Assembly: GCA_027531145.1 (NCBI GenBank)
Contig: JAPZRF010000012.1
Coordinates: 36,837 to 100,836 of the forward strand
DNA length: 64,000 nt
DNA from: Brevundimonas sp.
GTDB lineage: Bacteria > Pseudomonadota > Alphaproteobacteria > Caulobacterales > Caulobacteraceae
Direction: 5' to 3'
In this document: piece by piece, positions 17,741-26,049 of the stretch
How positions within the stretch are numbered: position 1 is the stretch's first letter
Layout of the letters: each line of letters opens with the position of its first letter
Notes under the pieces: generated by a model
What the model saw: the letters and a program-made list of their open reading frames with translations, nothing else
Told to the model about the DNA's origin: nothing
Databases searched by the model: none
Program-made: the position numbers and the translations under genes

Positions 17741-19063
17741 TCAGATCCTCACATCAAGGCGGCCATCGGCCCGGGAAACGCGATAGGCGGCGACGTCCGC
17801 GTCGGCGTCGATCTCAAGTCGGGCGGCCCCGGCAAAGGCCTTCGCGCCGCGACGGTCGCTCCCGCCGTCGTCCCGGCGGGTGTCGCGCTCGGCGAACTGC
17901 AGGCCATCGCGAGCGACGTTGAGGCCGGCGGCCTCGAGTTCGCGGCGCAGCTGGTCGGCCTGGGCGCGCAGTTCCGCCGCCGCTGCCGGGTTGTCGAAGG
18001 CGAGACGGGCGGTGACGCCACCGTCGCCGTCGATCTCCAGCATCACATCGACACGCCCGAGATCTTCCGGCGTCAGGGCAAGTTCGAAACGGGTCGTCTG
18101 ACCTTCGAGGCGGCGCAGGATCTGCGCCGAGATCTGGGCCACGGCATTGAAGCGGCCATCATTGACCATCGGTTGCAGGACGATCGAAGCGGCGGCCGGC
18201 AGCGGTGCCTCCGGGGGCCGTGGCGCTTCATCGACGGACAGGTCCGTCTGGGCACCGTGCAGGGCCCGCTCCGCATCCATGTCGGCGAGGACCGCCGCCT
18301 GCATGGCTTCAGCTGTGGCCGGTGCCGCTTTGGTCGCTGTCCCCGGGGCTCCGGCCGCCCCGGCTGACGCGGGGGAGGGGCTGGCGGCCGCATTGGTCTG
18401 GTTGTTCGGGGCGGTGGTCCCGCCGGTGGCGCTTAGAGGGCCGGCTGTTTCGAACCCCGAAGCAAGGTCTGCGCTGTCGGCAGAGCCCCCCGGGACCGAC
18501 ACTTTCGTCGGCCGGGAAGCGTCGCCCGCGGCCGGACCATCCGCGCGGCGCGCCGCTGGCTTCGGGGCGGGAGCAGCTCCAGCGGCGGCCAACTGGGCGG
18601 GGACGACCCTCGTCTCGGCGGAGTTGCCGCCAGCGTCGACCGCAGCGGTACCCGCCGGGGCAGGCGAGACACTGCCCGCCTGAAGTTCGAGGTCCGCCCG
18701 GGCGGACGCCGACGGAACAGCGGCCTCGACGACTGCCACGGCAAGGTGACCGGCGACGATGACGCCACCAGACAGGGCAAGTTCGTCCTCGAGGGGAGTA
18801 GTGTCACCGGCCGGCCCCTGCGCCGGCTTCACCAGACCCTTTCCAGCTGAGGCGGTCACCAGCCCCGGGGCCGCGGCGGCGTAGAGCGTCTCGGACGCGC
18901 CCGTCGGAGTATGGTAAGCTACAGAGGCCTCGACCGGTTCTCCGCCGGCACCCGCGGCAGCCGCCAATGCGCCCGCGAAGCCGGCACCATCGGACGACGG
19001 CGGACGCACCGGATCGACCGGGGCGGCACCGACCAGGGGATTGAGCAGAAGGGCAGCGGACAT
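17741..19063 (-). CDS. fliK: Flagellar hook-length control protein FliK
   Basis: About 440 aa. FliK is the secreted ruler that stops hook growth and switches the export gate to filament substrates. The first 300 residues are low-complexity Ala/Pro/Gly-rich, as expected. The C-terminal Flg_hook domain is recognisable (RFELALTPEDLGRVDVMLEI, then LRAQADQLRRELEAAGL). The start is uncertain. I chose the ATG at 19063 (MSAALLLNPLVG) because it lies downstream of the sigma-54 promoter at 19147-19162. An in-frame frame extends to 19186 but would begin upstream of that promoter. No clear ribosome-binding site is seen. Confidence 0.88.
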   Translation of the reverse strand: MSAALLLNPLVGAAPVDPVRPPSSDGAGFAGALAAAAGAGGEPVEASVAYHTPTGASETLYAAAAPGLVTASAGKGLVKPAQGPAGDTTPLEDELALSGGVIVAGHLAVAVVEAAVPSASARADLELQAGSVSPAPAGTAAVDAGGNSAETRVVPAQLAAAGAAPAPKPAARRADGPAAGDASRPTKVSVPGGSADSADLASGFETAGPLSATGGTTAPNNQTNAAASPSPASAGAAGAPGTATKAAPATAEAMQAAVLADMDAERALHGAQTDLSVDEAPRPPEAPLPAAASIVLQPMVNDGRFNAVAQISAQILRRLEGQTTRFELALTPEDLGRVDVMLEIDGDGGVTARLAFDNPAAAAELRAQADQLRRELEAAGLNVARDGLQFAERDTRRDDGGSDRRGAKAFAGAARLEIDADADVAAYRVSRADGRLDVRI

Positions 19064-19146
19064 GACGCGGAGGGAGCTCGCGGGCCGGGCAACGCCGGCT
19101 CTGGAGGGATCGGCGCGTGCTGCGCCTGGCCATTCGAAGCCTGCCC

Positions 19147-19162
19147 CGCAAACCTCGGGCCA
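19147..19162 (-). promoter_or_regulatory. Sigma-54 (-24/-12) promoter of fliK-flgD-flgE
   Basis: Minus strand TGGCCCGAGGTTTGCG matches TGGCACG-N4-TTGCA with the invariant GG (19161-19160) and GC (19149-19148) exactly 10 nt apart. Transcription would start near 19136, about 73 nt before fliK. This corresponds to the flbG hook-operon promoter of Caulobacter. Confidence 0.8.
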
Positions 19163-19237
19163 TCGGCATTCGAGGAGACACATCATTGAAAGAAAAGAGT
19201 TTTGATCCCGACAACAGAGTGGAACCTCTCGCGGCGG

Positions 19238-19253
19238 CGGCGTTTTCTGCCGG
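19238..19253. promoter_or_regulatory. Candidate FlbD/enhancer (ftr-like) site between divergent flagellar promoters
   Basis: CGGCGTTTTCTGCCGG is an imperfect inverted repeat with CGGC/GCCG ends and an A/T core. It lies about 35-50 bp upstream of the flgK -24 element and about 76-91 bp upstream of the fliK -24 element, a typical distance for a shared sigma-54 enhancer. In Caulobacter this intergenic region holds ftr sites bound by FlbD. I do not have the ftr consensus to score it exactly. Confidence 0.4.
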
Positions 19254-19287
19254 GCGCGCCAGCACCCTTTCTGCCCATCCGGCCGGC

Positions 19288-19303
19288 TGGCCCGCCGCTT
19301 GCT
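19288..19303 (+). promoter_or_regulatory. Sigma-54 (-24/-12) promoter of flgK-flgL
   Basis: TGGCCCGCCGCTTGCT matches TGGCACG-N4-TTGCA with GG (19289-19290) and GC (19301-19302) separated by 10 nt. Transcription would start near 19314, giving a leader of about 124 nt before the flgK GTG. It corresponds to the Caulobacter flaN promoter and is divergent from the fliK promoter. Confidence 0.8.
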
Positions 19304-19437
19304 TTGCTGCTGGAAGCAGTTTGGAGGTTCGCCGCGATGCGTTGGAGAATCAAAAAGTTAGGTGAAACGCCCGCCCGGGTTGGTGGGCAAGAGGCTCCAG
19401 GTGGCGCGCAATCCTTGCCGATGCGGGGAGCTTCGCC

Positions 19438-21555
19438 GTGTCACTGAACCTGATCATGAATACCTCGACCTCAGGGCTTATGGCGGCCCAGACGCAGCTT
19501 CGCGTGGTCTCGGACAACGTCGCCAACGTCAACACGCCTGGATACGTCCGCAAGATCGCCGACCAGGTGGCGATGACCAGCCAGGGCGTAGGCTCCGGCG
19601 TCGATGTGGTCCGGGTGCGCCTCGCCACCGATCGTTTCCTCCAGGCGGCGGCGATGAGCGCCAGCTCCGAGGCGGCCCGGCAGGGCGTGCGCTACGACCT
19701 TTATGACCGGGTCCAGTCCCTGTTCGGCGACCCGGGCGGGACCTCAGGCTTCTTCGCCCAGGTCGATAGCGTCTTCGCCGGATTCACAGGCCTCGCCGAG
19801 CAGCCGACTTCGACCCCCCTCCGTCAGGACGCGCTCTACAAGGCGAAGGCGGTGTTCGACGAGGCAGCGCGGATCTCGACCCAGATCCAGCTGGTGCGGG
19901 CGGATGCCAATAGTCGAATTCGTGGCGGGGTCGATCAGGTCAATGACCTGCTGCGAGAGATCGAGGCCCTGAATGATGAGATCGCGCGCTCGAGGGCCAC
20001 CGCCAGCGACGCGTCGGGGCCCGAGAGCGTCCAGGCGGCCCTGCTTGGCGAACTCGGCAAGTTGATGGACGTCCGCACCTCGGTCCGCGACCTCGGCGGC
20101 GTCACCGTGCGATCGGGCTCAGGCACCCTGCTGGCCGGGCGCGGCCATGCCGTTCTGGAGTACAGCTACTCTGGCGAGGTGCAGGCCGAGACCACTTTTG
20201 GCGATATCTTCGTCACGGAGCCGGGCGGGGCGAGGCGCTCGCTGATGGACGACCTGACGTCCGGCGAGCTGCGCGGTCTGGTGCAGGTGCGCGACACCGA
20301 GGCCCCGGCGGCCGCGGAGCGACTCGCCGAGCTGATGACGCGGGTCGCCGATGAACTCAACCGGGCCCATAACGCCAACTCGGCGGCACCTCCGCCCAAT
20401 CGCCTGACCGGGCGCAACGTCGGCCAGGCCTTCGAGACGGCCATTGCCGGTTTCACCGGCAACAGCAACGTCGTGGTCACCAATGCCGCCGGTGTGGTTC
20501 AGGCTCGCGCCGCTATCGCCTTTTCCGGCGGGACGATGACGGTCAACGGCGTGCCGGCTACTCCGGCGACCTTCCTCGCGACGCTCAACGCCCAACTGGG
20601 CGGAGCGGCCACCGCCAGTTTCGCCAACGGGGTGCTCAGCCTGCAGGCGTCCACCGGTACCAACGGCGTTGCGGTGGCGGATGACCCGGTCGCCCCTTCC
20701 TCCAAGACGGGGCGCGGCTTCTCGCACTTCTTCGGGCTGAACGATCTGGTCAACAGCAGCGCACCGGCGGTCTACGAGACCGGCATGACGGCGGCATCCC
20801 AGCATGGCTTCGCCGCCGGCCAGACCTTGAGCTTCCGCTTCTTTGCAAGCCACGGCGGCGTCATGCGGGATATTCAGGTTGCCGTGCCGCCAGGCGGCGA
20901 CATGGCCAGTCTGCTGGCCCAGCTCAACAGCCCCGTGAGCGGCGTCGGCCGTTTCGGCAGCTTCACGCTCGACAACAACGGAGCCTTGACCTTCGCCAAT
21001 GTGCCCGGCGGGGACTGGCGCATGGCGATCGCCTCGGACCAGACAGTGCAGGCACCGTCCGGCGTTTCCGTGACCGCCCTGTTCGGCATCGGCGGCGGGG
21101 TCCGCGCCTCCCGCGCTGACAGCTTCTCGCTGCGTTCGGACGTGCAGGGCAACCCGGCCCTGCTGGCGCTGGGCCAGCTTGATCACGCCGCGGCCGTTGG
21201 CGCACTGGCGATCACGCCGGGCGACGGCCGGGGTGCCCAGCGCCTCTCGCTCGCCGGCCAGAACAATGTGCGCTTCGAGCCCGCCGGCGGGGGGATCGGG
21301 AGCGTACTCTCGGTGTCGCGCTACGCCTCCGAGTTTTCGGGCGAGATCGGCGGTCTCGCGGCGGCGATGAAGCGCCAGAAGGACGCGGCGGTCTCGGTAT
21401 CCGCCGAGGCCACGGCGCGCCAGGTCGCCCAGGAAGGGGTCAACCTGGACGAGGAACTCGTGCTCCTGACCACCTATCAACAAGCCTTCAACGCTTCCGC
21501 CCGAATGATCCAGGCGGCGCGTGAAATGTACGACGCGCTTCTGGGGATGGTGTGA
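19438..21555 (+). CDS. flgK: Flagellar hook-filament junction protein FlgK (HAP1)
   Basis: 705 aa. FlgK forms the first junction zone between hook and filament. The N-terminus has the axial-protein motif SDNVANVNTPGYVRK. The C-terminus has EEGVNLDEELVLLTTYQQAF-type sequence (EGVNLDEELVLLTTYQQAF here) then ASARMIQAAREMYDALLGM. It starts with GTG at 19438 behind GGGGAG. The stop overlaps the flgL ATG (TGATG). It is expressed from the sigma-54 promoter at 19288. Confidence 0.95.
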   Translation: MSLNLIMNTSTSGLMAAQTQLRVVSDNVANVNTPGYVRKIADQVAMTSQGVGSGVDVVRVRLATDRFLQAAAMSASSEAARQGVRYDLYDRVQSLFGDPGGTSGFFAQVDSVFAGFTGLAEQPTSTPLRQDALYKAKAVFDEAARISTQIQLVRADANSRIRGGVDQVNDLLREIEALNDEIARSRATASDASGPESVQAALLGELGKLMDVRTSVRDLGGVTVRSGSGTLLAGRGHAVLEYSYSGEVQAETTFGDIFVTEPGGARRSLMDDLTSGELRGLVQVRDTEAPAAAERLAELMTRVADELNRAHNANSAAPPPNRLTGRNVGQAFETAIAGFTGNSNVVVTNAAGVVQARAAIAFSGGTMTVNGVPATPATFLATLNAQLGGAATASFANGVLSLQASTGTNGVAVADDPVAPSSKTGRGFSHFFGLNDLVNSSAPAVYETGMTAASQHGFAAGQTLSFRFFASHGGVMRDIQVAVPPGGDMASLLAQLNSPVSGVGRFGSFTLDNNGALTFANVPGGDWRMAIASDQTVQAPSGVSVTALFGIGGGVRASRADSFSLRSDVQGNPALLALGQLDHAAAVGALAITPGDGRGAQRLSLAGQNNVRFEPAGGGIGSVLSVSRYASEFSGEIGGLAAAMKRQKDAAVSVSAEATARQVAQEGVNLDEELVLLTTYQQAFNASARMIQAAREMYDALLGMV

Positions 21556-22475
21556 TGAGCCGCATCTCGACCTACGGGAACTACCAGTCTGCCCTGCTGG
21601 ACCTGATGCAGGCCCAGCAGCGTCAGCTCGACGCCAACCGGCGGGTCTCCAGCCAGAAGGTGGCGACGGATCTGCAGGGCTTCGGCCGCGGTGCCGAGAC
21701 GCTGACGGCCATGAAGTCCGCCCAGGCCCGCGTGCAGGGGTTTATCGATACCGGGGAAGCCGTTTCGGCGCGGTTGACCACCCAGGATCTTGCCATGGAG
21801 CGCATGGGGGAGGGGGTGCAGGGTGCCCGCACCGCCATTGTCAACGCCATCGCCCTCGGGCGTCTCGACGGGCTGGTCCAGGAAGTCCAGACGTCTTTCC
21901 AGGTAGTCCAGGACGGGCTCAACAGCCGCCACCAGGGGCGATACCTATTCTCGGGCGGTCTGGTGAACACGGTCCCTGTCAACACCAACGCTCTGGCGGA
22001 CCTTTCTGCCCTTCCCTCGGCGTCCGACGCCTTCGACAATGACGACCTTCTGACCGACACGCGGCTCGACGAAGGGACCGCGATCCGCACCAGCTTCCTC
22101 GCTCGGGAGCTCGGGCTGGAGAGCTTCGAGATCTTCCGCGACATTCAGGTATTTCACGAGACCACGCCCCTGACGGGTCAGCTCAATGCGGCGTCGGAGA
22201 CTTTTCTCAAGACTGTCCTGACCCGGCTGGATCAAGCCTACAAGAACGTCACCAACAACACCGCCCGCAACGGCAGCATGCAGAACCAGGTCGACAGCAT
22301 CCTGACCTCCCAACGGACCCAGCGGGACTCGCTCGACGAGATCGTTGGCAAGCGCACCGACACCGACATGGCCGCCGCCGTGACCGATCTGGAGGCCGCG
22401 CAGATCGCCCTGCAGGCTTCAGCCCAGGTCATCGCCGGCCTGCGCGACACCTCCCTGCTCAACTTCCTGCGTTAG
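21555..22475 (+). CDS. flgL: Flagellar hook-associated protein FlgL (HAP3)
   Basis: 306 aa. FlgL is the second junction protein and belongs to the flagellin-like family. The N-terminus MSRISTYGNYQSALLDLMQ and the C-terminal helix (DLEAAQIALQASAQVIAGL, then SLLNFLR) fit. The ATG at 21555 overlaps the flgK stop by one base, so it is probably translationally coupled. A weak 5-bp hairpin follows the stop, with no T-run. The downstream region is decayed (see the next two entries). Confidence 0.93.
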   Translation: MSRISTYGNYQSALLDLMQAQQRQLDANRRVSSQKVATDLQGFGRGAETLTAMKSAQARVQGFIDTGEAVSARLTTQDLAMERMGEGVQGARTAIVNAIALGRLDGLVQEVQTSFQVVQDGLNSRHQGRYLFSGGLVNTVPVNTNALADLSALPSASDAFDNDDLLTDTRLDEGTAIRTSFLARELGLESFEIFRDIQVFHETTPLTGQLNAASETFLKTVLTRLDQAYKNVTNNTARNGSMQNQVDSILTSQRTQRDSLDEIVGKRTDTDMAAAVTDLEAAQIALQASAQVIAGLRDTSLLNFLR

Positions 22476-22544
22476 ACCGCGCGTCATTGCCGCACGGTTG
22501 CGGTCATGCCGGACGGAACCCGTTCTCCGCTACATAACAAGAAC

Positions 22545-22715
22545 ATGGCGCGCCTTGACCTGCGAAAGAAGCTTTCGATCCTCGCCGCTGCGGCCAGGTA
22601 CGACCCTTCCTGCGCCTCATCGGGAGGGGGCGCGCGCACCTCCGCCGGGGGCAAGGGTAACGGGTCTGCCGAGGGCATGGGCATCTGTCATGCTTGTATG
22701 CCGGACGCGCGCTGC
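22545..22715 (+). pseudogene. Relic: N-terminus of a UDG-linked radical-SAM protein
   Basis: The ATG at 22545 opens a frame beginning MARLDLRKKLSILAAAARYD, then CASSGG and EGMGICHACMPDARC. This closely matches the start of the 'putative DNA modification/repair radical SAM protein' family (rSAM_link_UDG), whose members run to about 400 residues. The match stops after about 57 codons, before the CxxxCxxC iron-sulfur motif, so no radical-SAM enzyme can be made. At about 22700-22710 the sequence runs into a glycosylase fragment in another frame. It has no intact parent in this window. Confidence 0.75.
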
Positions 22716-23113
22716 AGCAGGTGCTCGCCGGGGCCGGGCTTGCCCTTGCCGATGTCTACGGCCCAAAAACTCGGTCGAGCACATCAAGCACGAGCCACGG
22801 GCAAGCGGCGGCTGCAAAGTTCGCCGGACGCCGACGAAGTCGAGGCCTGCGGGCACTGGCTGTCGAACCAACGGCGGCTATCCGTCTTCAGGTGATCGTC
22901 GCGCGGGGCGCGAGCGCCGCCCTCGCGATCGCGGGGCGGCGGACGCCGGTGGGGGCCCCGCGCGGCCGGCCGCTGGCCGGCCCGGCTCGGACCACGCTCG
23001 TGGTGACCTGGCACCCCGGCAACATCGTCAGGACGACCGACTCCCGGGCGCAGGCGGCCGTCCGCACTGCGCTGGCCGACGATCTGCGGCTCGCCGCCGG
23101 CCTCGGTGGGTGA
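22697..23113 (+). pseudogene. Relic: C-terminal part of a UDG-family (UdgX-like) uracil-DNA glycosylase
   Basis: The matching peptide is spread over three frames. AGRALQQVLAGAGLALADVY comes first, then NSVEHIKHEP (frame shift at an A-run near 22768), then GKRRLQSSPDADEVEACGHW, and from about 22855 AIRLQVIVARGASAALAIAG, then GRPLAGP and VVTWHPGNIVR (the HPS-type glycosylase motif), to a stop at 23113. This is the order of a type-4/UdgX-like glycosylase C-terminal half, a family normally encoded next to the radical-SAM protein above. At least three frameshifts make it non-functional. The N-terminal half is deleted. Confidence 0.72.
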
Positions 23114-23195
23114 ACCCGCGCCATGGTTGCGCTTTTTTTCTCCGGCGTCGCCGGTGAGCGATAGGCATTCGCTGTGGTACCGCTAGACTGGATTC

Positions 23196-24311
23196 ATGAT
23201 GCCAGCCGACTTCGACATCGCCGGGAAGGGGGACGCGGTCCGTTTGCGCCTGACCGGCGACTGGACGACCGGCGGGCTGGGCCGGGTCGCCGGCCGTCTC
23301 GACGCCGCCTTGGCGGGGGCAACGCGCGTCGATCTCGACATCGACGGCCTTGGTCATCTCGATACGGCCGGGGCCCTCGTGCTGGTCCGGGCCTCGCGCT
23401 GCAGCATCCCTGCCGAGGCTTGGACCTCCCGCCCAGAGGCCGGCCGCATCTATGCCATGGTGCAGCGTCTGGGATGCGAGGATCGCGCGCCGCCGCGAAA
23501 GAGCGACCCGATTACGCGCTCCTTCGCCCGTATTGGCCAAGGCGTTATCGACGCCGGGCGCGAGGCGATGCTCTCGCTGGCCTTCCTCGGCCGCCTGATC
23601 GTGGCGATCGGGGCCATGCTGCGGCGACCGGGTCGAATTCGCTGGCCCGCCTGGGTCAGCCAGACCGAGCGGGCCGGGCTGGACGCCCTGCCGATTGTGG
23701 CCTTGACCAGCTTCTTCATCGGCGCGGTGGTGGCCTTCATCGGCGCGGATCTGCTGGACAACTTCGGGGCTGCCGTCTTCACAGTCGAGCTTATTGTGAT
23801 TTCGGTCCTGCGTGAATTCGCAGTGGTGATCACGGCTGTCCTGCTGGCAGGCCGCTCGGCCTCGGCCTTCGCCGCCGAGGTCGGGGCCATGCGCATGAAT
23901 CAGGAAGTCGACGCCATGCGGGTCATGGGCGTCGACCCCTTCCAGGCCCTTGTCATCCCGCGTCTCGCCGCCCTCCTGTTGATGATGCCGCTGCTGACCT
24001 TCGCCGCCATGGTAGCCGGACTATTCGGCGGCTTGCTTGTCTGCTGGACCCAGCTGAACCTTGGCCCAGCCTTCTTCCTGGAGCGGATCGTGCTGACCTC
24101 GAATGTGGCCAACCATCTCGTGGTGGGCCTTTCGAAGGCCCCTGTCTTTGCTATCGTTGTCGCCGCCATCGGCTGCCGCCAGGGCATGGCCGTGGCCGGC
24201 GATGTCGAGAGTCTCGGCAGGCGGGTCACCGCGGCCGTGGTGCAGGCCATTTTCGCCATCATCCTGCTCGACGCCGTCTTCGCCCTGATGTTCCTGGAGC
24301 TGAACTATTGA
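23196..24311 (+). CDS. mlaE: MlaE-type ABC transporter permease with N-terminal STAS domain
   Basis: 371 aa. Residues about 1-95 form a STAS-like domain (LDIDGLGHLDTAGALVLVRA), here fused to the permease instead of being a separate MlaB. The MlaE/YrbE permease follows with signature GADLLDNFGAAVFTVELIVI and the EVGAMRMNQEVDAMRVMGVD loop that contacts the ATPase. MlaE forms the inner-membrane core of an MCE lipid transporter that moves phospholipids between outer and inner membranes. It heads a four-gene operon with mlaF, mlaD and a lipoprotein. Start could be ATG 23196 or 23199. Confidence 0.93.
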   Translation: MMPADFDIAGKGDAVRLRLTGDWTTGGLGRVAGRLDAALAGATRVDLDIDGLGHLDTAGALVLVRASRCSIPAEAWTSRPEAGRIYAMVQRLGCEDRAPPRKSDPITRSFARIGQGVIDAGREAMLSLAFLGRLIVAIGAMLRRPGRIRWPAWVSQTERAGLDALPIVALTSFFIGAVVAFIGADLLDNFGAAVFTVELIVISVLREFAVVITAVLLAGRSASAFAAEVGAMRMNQEVDAMRVMGVDPFQALVIPRLAALLLMMPLLTFAAMVAGLFGGLLVCWTQLNLGPAFFLERIVLTSNVANHLVVGLSKAPVFAIVVAAIGCRQGMAVAGDVESLGRRVTAAVVQAIFAIILLDAVFALMFLELNY

Positions 24312-25099
24312 CCAGCCCCGGCACAACAGACCCTGCGCTGCCACCCCTGATCGAGGTGCGTGGCCTCGTCACGCGCTTCGGTGCCCGGACTGTGCACCAG
24401 GACCTCGACCTTGATGTACGCCGCGGCGAGGTGCTGGGCGTGGTGGGCGGCTCCGGGAGCGGCAAGACCGTGCTCCTGAACTCGATCATCGGGCTGAGGG
24501 ATCCCGACGGCGGCAGTGTGCGCCTGCTCGGGAAGGACGTTGCCGATCTCACCGCAGCCGAGGCGGCCGAGCTTGAGCAGCGCACCGGCGTCCTGTTTCA
24601 GCAGGGGGCTCTGTTCTCATCGCTGACAGTACTGGAGAATGTGGCCTCACCTTTGGTTGAGCATACTCGCCTGCCGCGGCGCCTGATCCGTGAGATCGCC
24701 GAGATGAAGATCGCCATGGTCGGGCTTGAGCCGGGATCCCACTATCTCAAGCCGGCCGAACTCTCCGGAGGGATGCGCAAGCGGGTGGGGCTGGCGCGGG
24801 CTCTCGCACTCGACCCGGAGTTGTTGTTCCTGGACGAACCCACAGCTGGCCTCGACCCGATTGGCGCTGGAGCCTTTGACGCCCTTATCCGGTCACTGTC
24901 AGTTGATCTGGGCCTTACGATCTTCATGATTACCCACGACCTCGATAGTCTTTACGCTATTTGCCACAAGGTGGCCGTTCTGGCTGACCGTCGTGTCGTG
25001 GCCAAGGCGACGGTCGAGGAGCTTGAACATTCCGATCATCCGTGGATCCGGGAATACTTCCTCGGCCCCCGCGGGCGCGCGGCGCGCAAGACCAGCTGA
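24308..25099 (+). CDS. mlaF: MlaF-type ABC transporter ATP-binding protein
   Basis: 263 aa. Walker A is GGSGSGKT, the signature is LSGGMRKRVGLARAL (MlaF-type GGM), Walker B is LLFLDEPTAGLDP and the switch His is in MITHDLDSL. It powers the MCE lipid transporter. The annotated start is TTG at 24308, overlapping the mlaE TGA by 3 nt. No ATG is available before the conserved N-terminus. It ends 11 nt before mlaD. Confidence 0.94.
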   Translation: MTSPGTTDPALPPLIEVRGLVTRFGARTVHQDLDLDVRRGEVLGVVGGSGSGKTVLLNSIIGLRDPDGGSVRLLGKDVADLTAAEAAELEQRTGVLFQQGALFSSLTVLENVASPLVEHTRLPRRLIREIAEMKIAMVGLEPGSHYLKPAELSGGMRKRVGLARALALDPELLFLDEPTAGLDPIGAGAFDALIRSLSVDLGLTIFMITHDLDSLYAICHKVAVLADRRVVAKATVEELEHSDHPWIREYFLGPRGRAARKTS

Positions 25100-25110
25100 A
25101 GGAGCGCGAG

Positions 25111-26049
25111 ATGGAACGAGACGCCCACTACGCCGCCGTCGGTATCGCCACCGTGGCCCTTATCGCCGCACTGGCGGTGTTTGCGATCTGGCTGGCGCGG
25201 TTTCAGTTCGACCGAGACTACGATGTCTATGACATTGTCTTTTCTGGTCCCGTGGGCGGCCTGTCCGAGGGGGGCGAAGTGCAATTCAACGGCATCCGCG
25301 TCGGGGAGGTGACTGCGCTCAATCTCGACCCCGAGAAGGGCGACCAGGTGATCGCCCGTGTGCGGCTGGAGGGAGAGACCCCCGTGCGCGTGACCAGTCG
25401 GGCGCAGCTGGAGCCGCAAGGCATCACCGGCCTGAATTTCGTACAGATCACCGCTGGCAACCCTGACAGCGCGCTGCTGAAGGCCCAGTACCCGGCCAAT
25501 GTGGTGCCGGTGATCCAGAGTCAGCCGGGTCCCCTGTCCGAACTGTTGAGCGGTTCCGGAACGCTGCTGGCCCAGGCGGTTGATGTGCTGCGTCGCGTCA
25601 ACCGGGTGCTGTCCGATGACAACATCCGAAGCTTCTCGACCACCCTTGCCAATGTCGAGGCCATAACTGCCGAACTGGAGGCGCGCCGCGAGCTCTTCGC
25701 CGAGCTGGAGACCACGCTGGAGAGCGCCAACCGCGCGATCCAAGCCTATGAGCAAGTGGCCGTCACTGCCAACGACGTGATCAACACCGACGCCCGTCAG
25801 GCGATCGCCAGGATCAATGTGGCGTCTACCCAGGCTTCGGCGGCGATGGAATCCCTGAATCGGACTGTGAACGGACTTGAGCAGCCGGTCGGAGATTTCG
25901 CGGAGACTGGTCTGCCGGAGCTGACTGCCGCGATCCGCAGCCTTCGGACCGCGACCACGGCGCTGGAAGCTCTTGTCGAGGAGGTGCGGTCGAGCCCGCG
26001 CGATTTCATCGGTCGTCCGCCCGCCCGTAAACTGGAGGTCCAGCCATGA
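25111..26049 (+). CDS. mlaD: MlaD-family MCE-domain protein
   Basis: 312 aa. One N-terminal membrane helix (about residues 8-28) is followed by an MCE domain (about 38-115; VGGLSEGGEVQFNGIRVGEV, GITGLNFVQI) and then a long helical region (about 150-290). MlaD-type proteins form hexamers that make the periplasmic lipid channel. The long helical tail is more like the tunnel-forming family members than short E. coli MlaD. I chose the ATG at 25111, preceded by AAGGAG. It overlaps the next gene by 4 nt. Confidence 0.92.
   Translation: MERDAHYAAVGIATVALIAALAVFAIWLARFQFDRDYDVYDIVFSGPVGGLSEGGEVQFNGIRVGEVTALNLDPEKGDQVIARVRLEGETPVRVTSRAQLEPQGITGLNFVQITAGNPDSALLKAQYPANVVPVIQSQPGPLSELLSGSGTLLAQAVDVLRRVNRVLSDDNIRSFSTTLANVEAITAELEARRELFAELETTLESANRAIQAYEQVAVTANDVINTDARQAIARINVASTQASAAMESLNRTVNGLEQPVGDFAETGLPELTAAIRSLRTATTALEALVEEVRSSPRDFIGRPPARKLEVQP

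Noticed and set aside
19401..19419. TGGCGCG...TTGCC before flgK as a second sigma-54 promoter
   Set aside because: The GG and GC are 12 nt apart instead of 10, which sigma-54 does not tolerate; the element at 19288 is far better.
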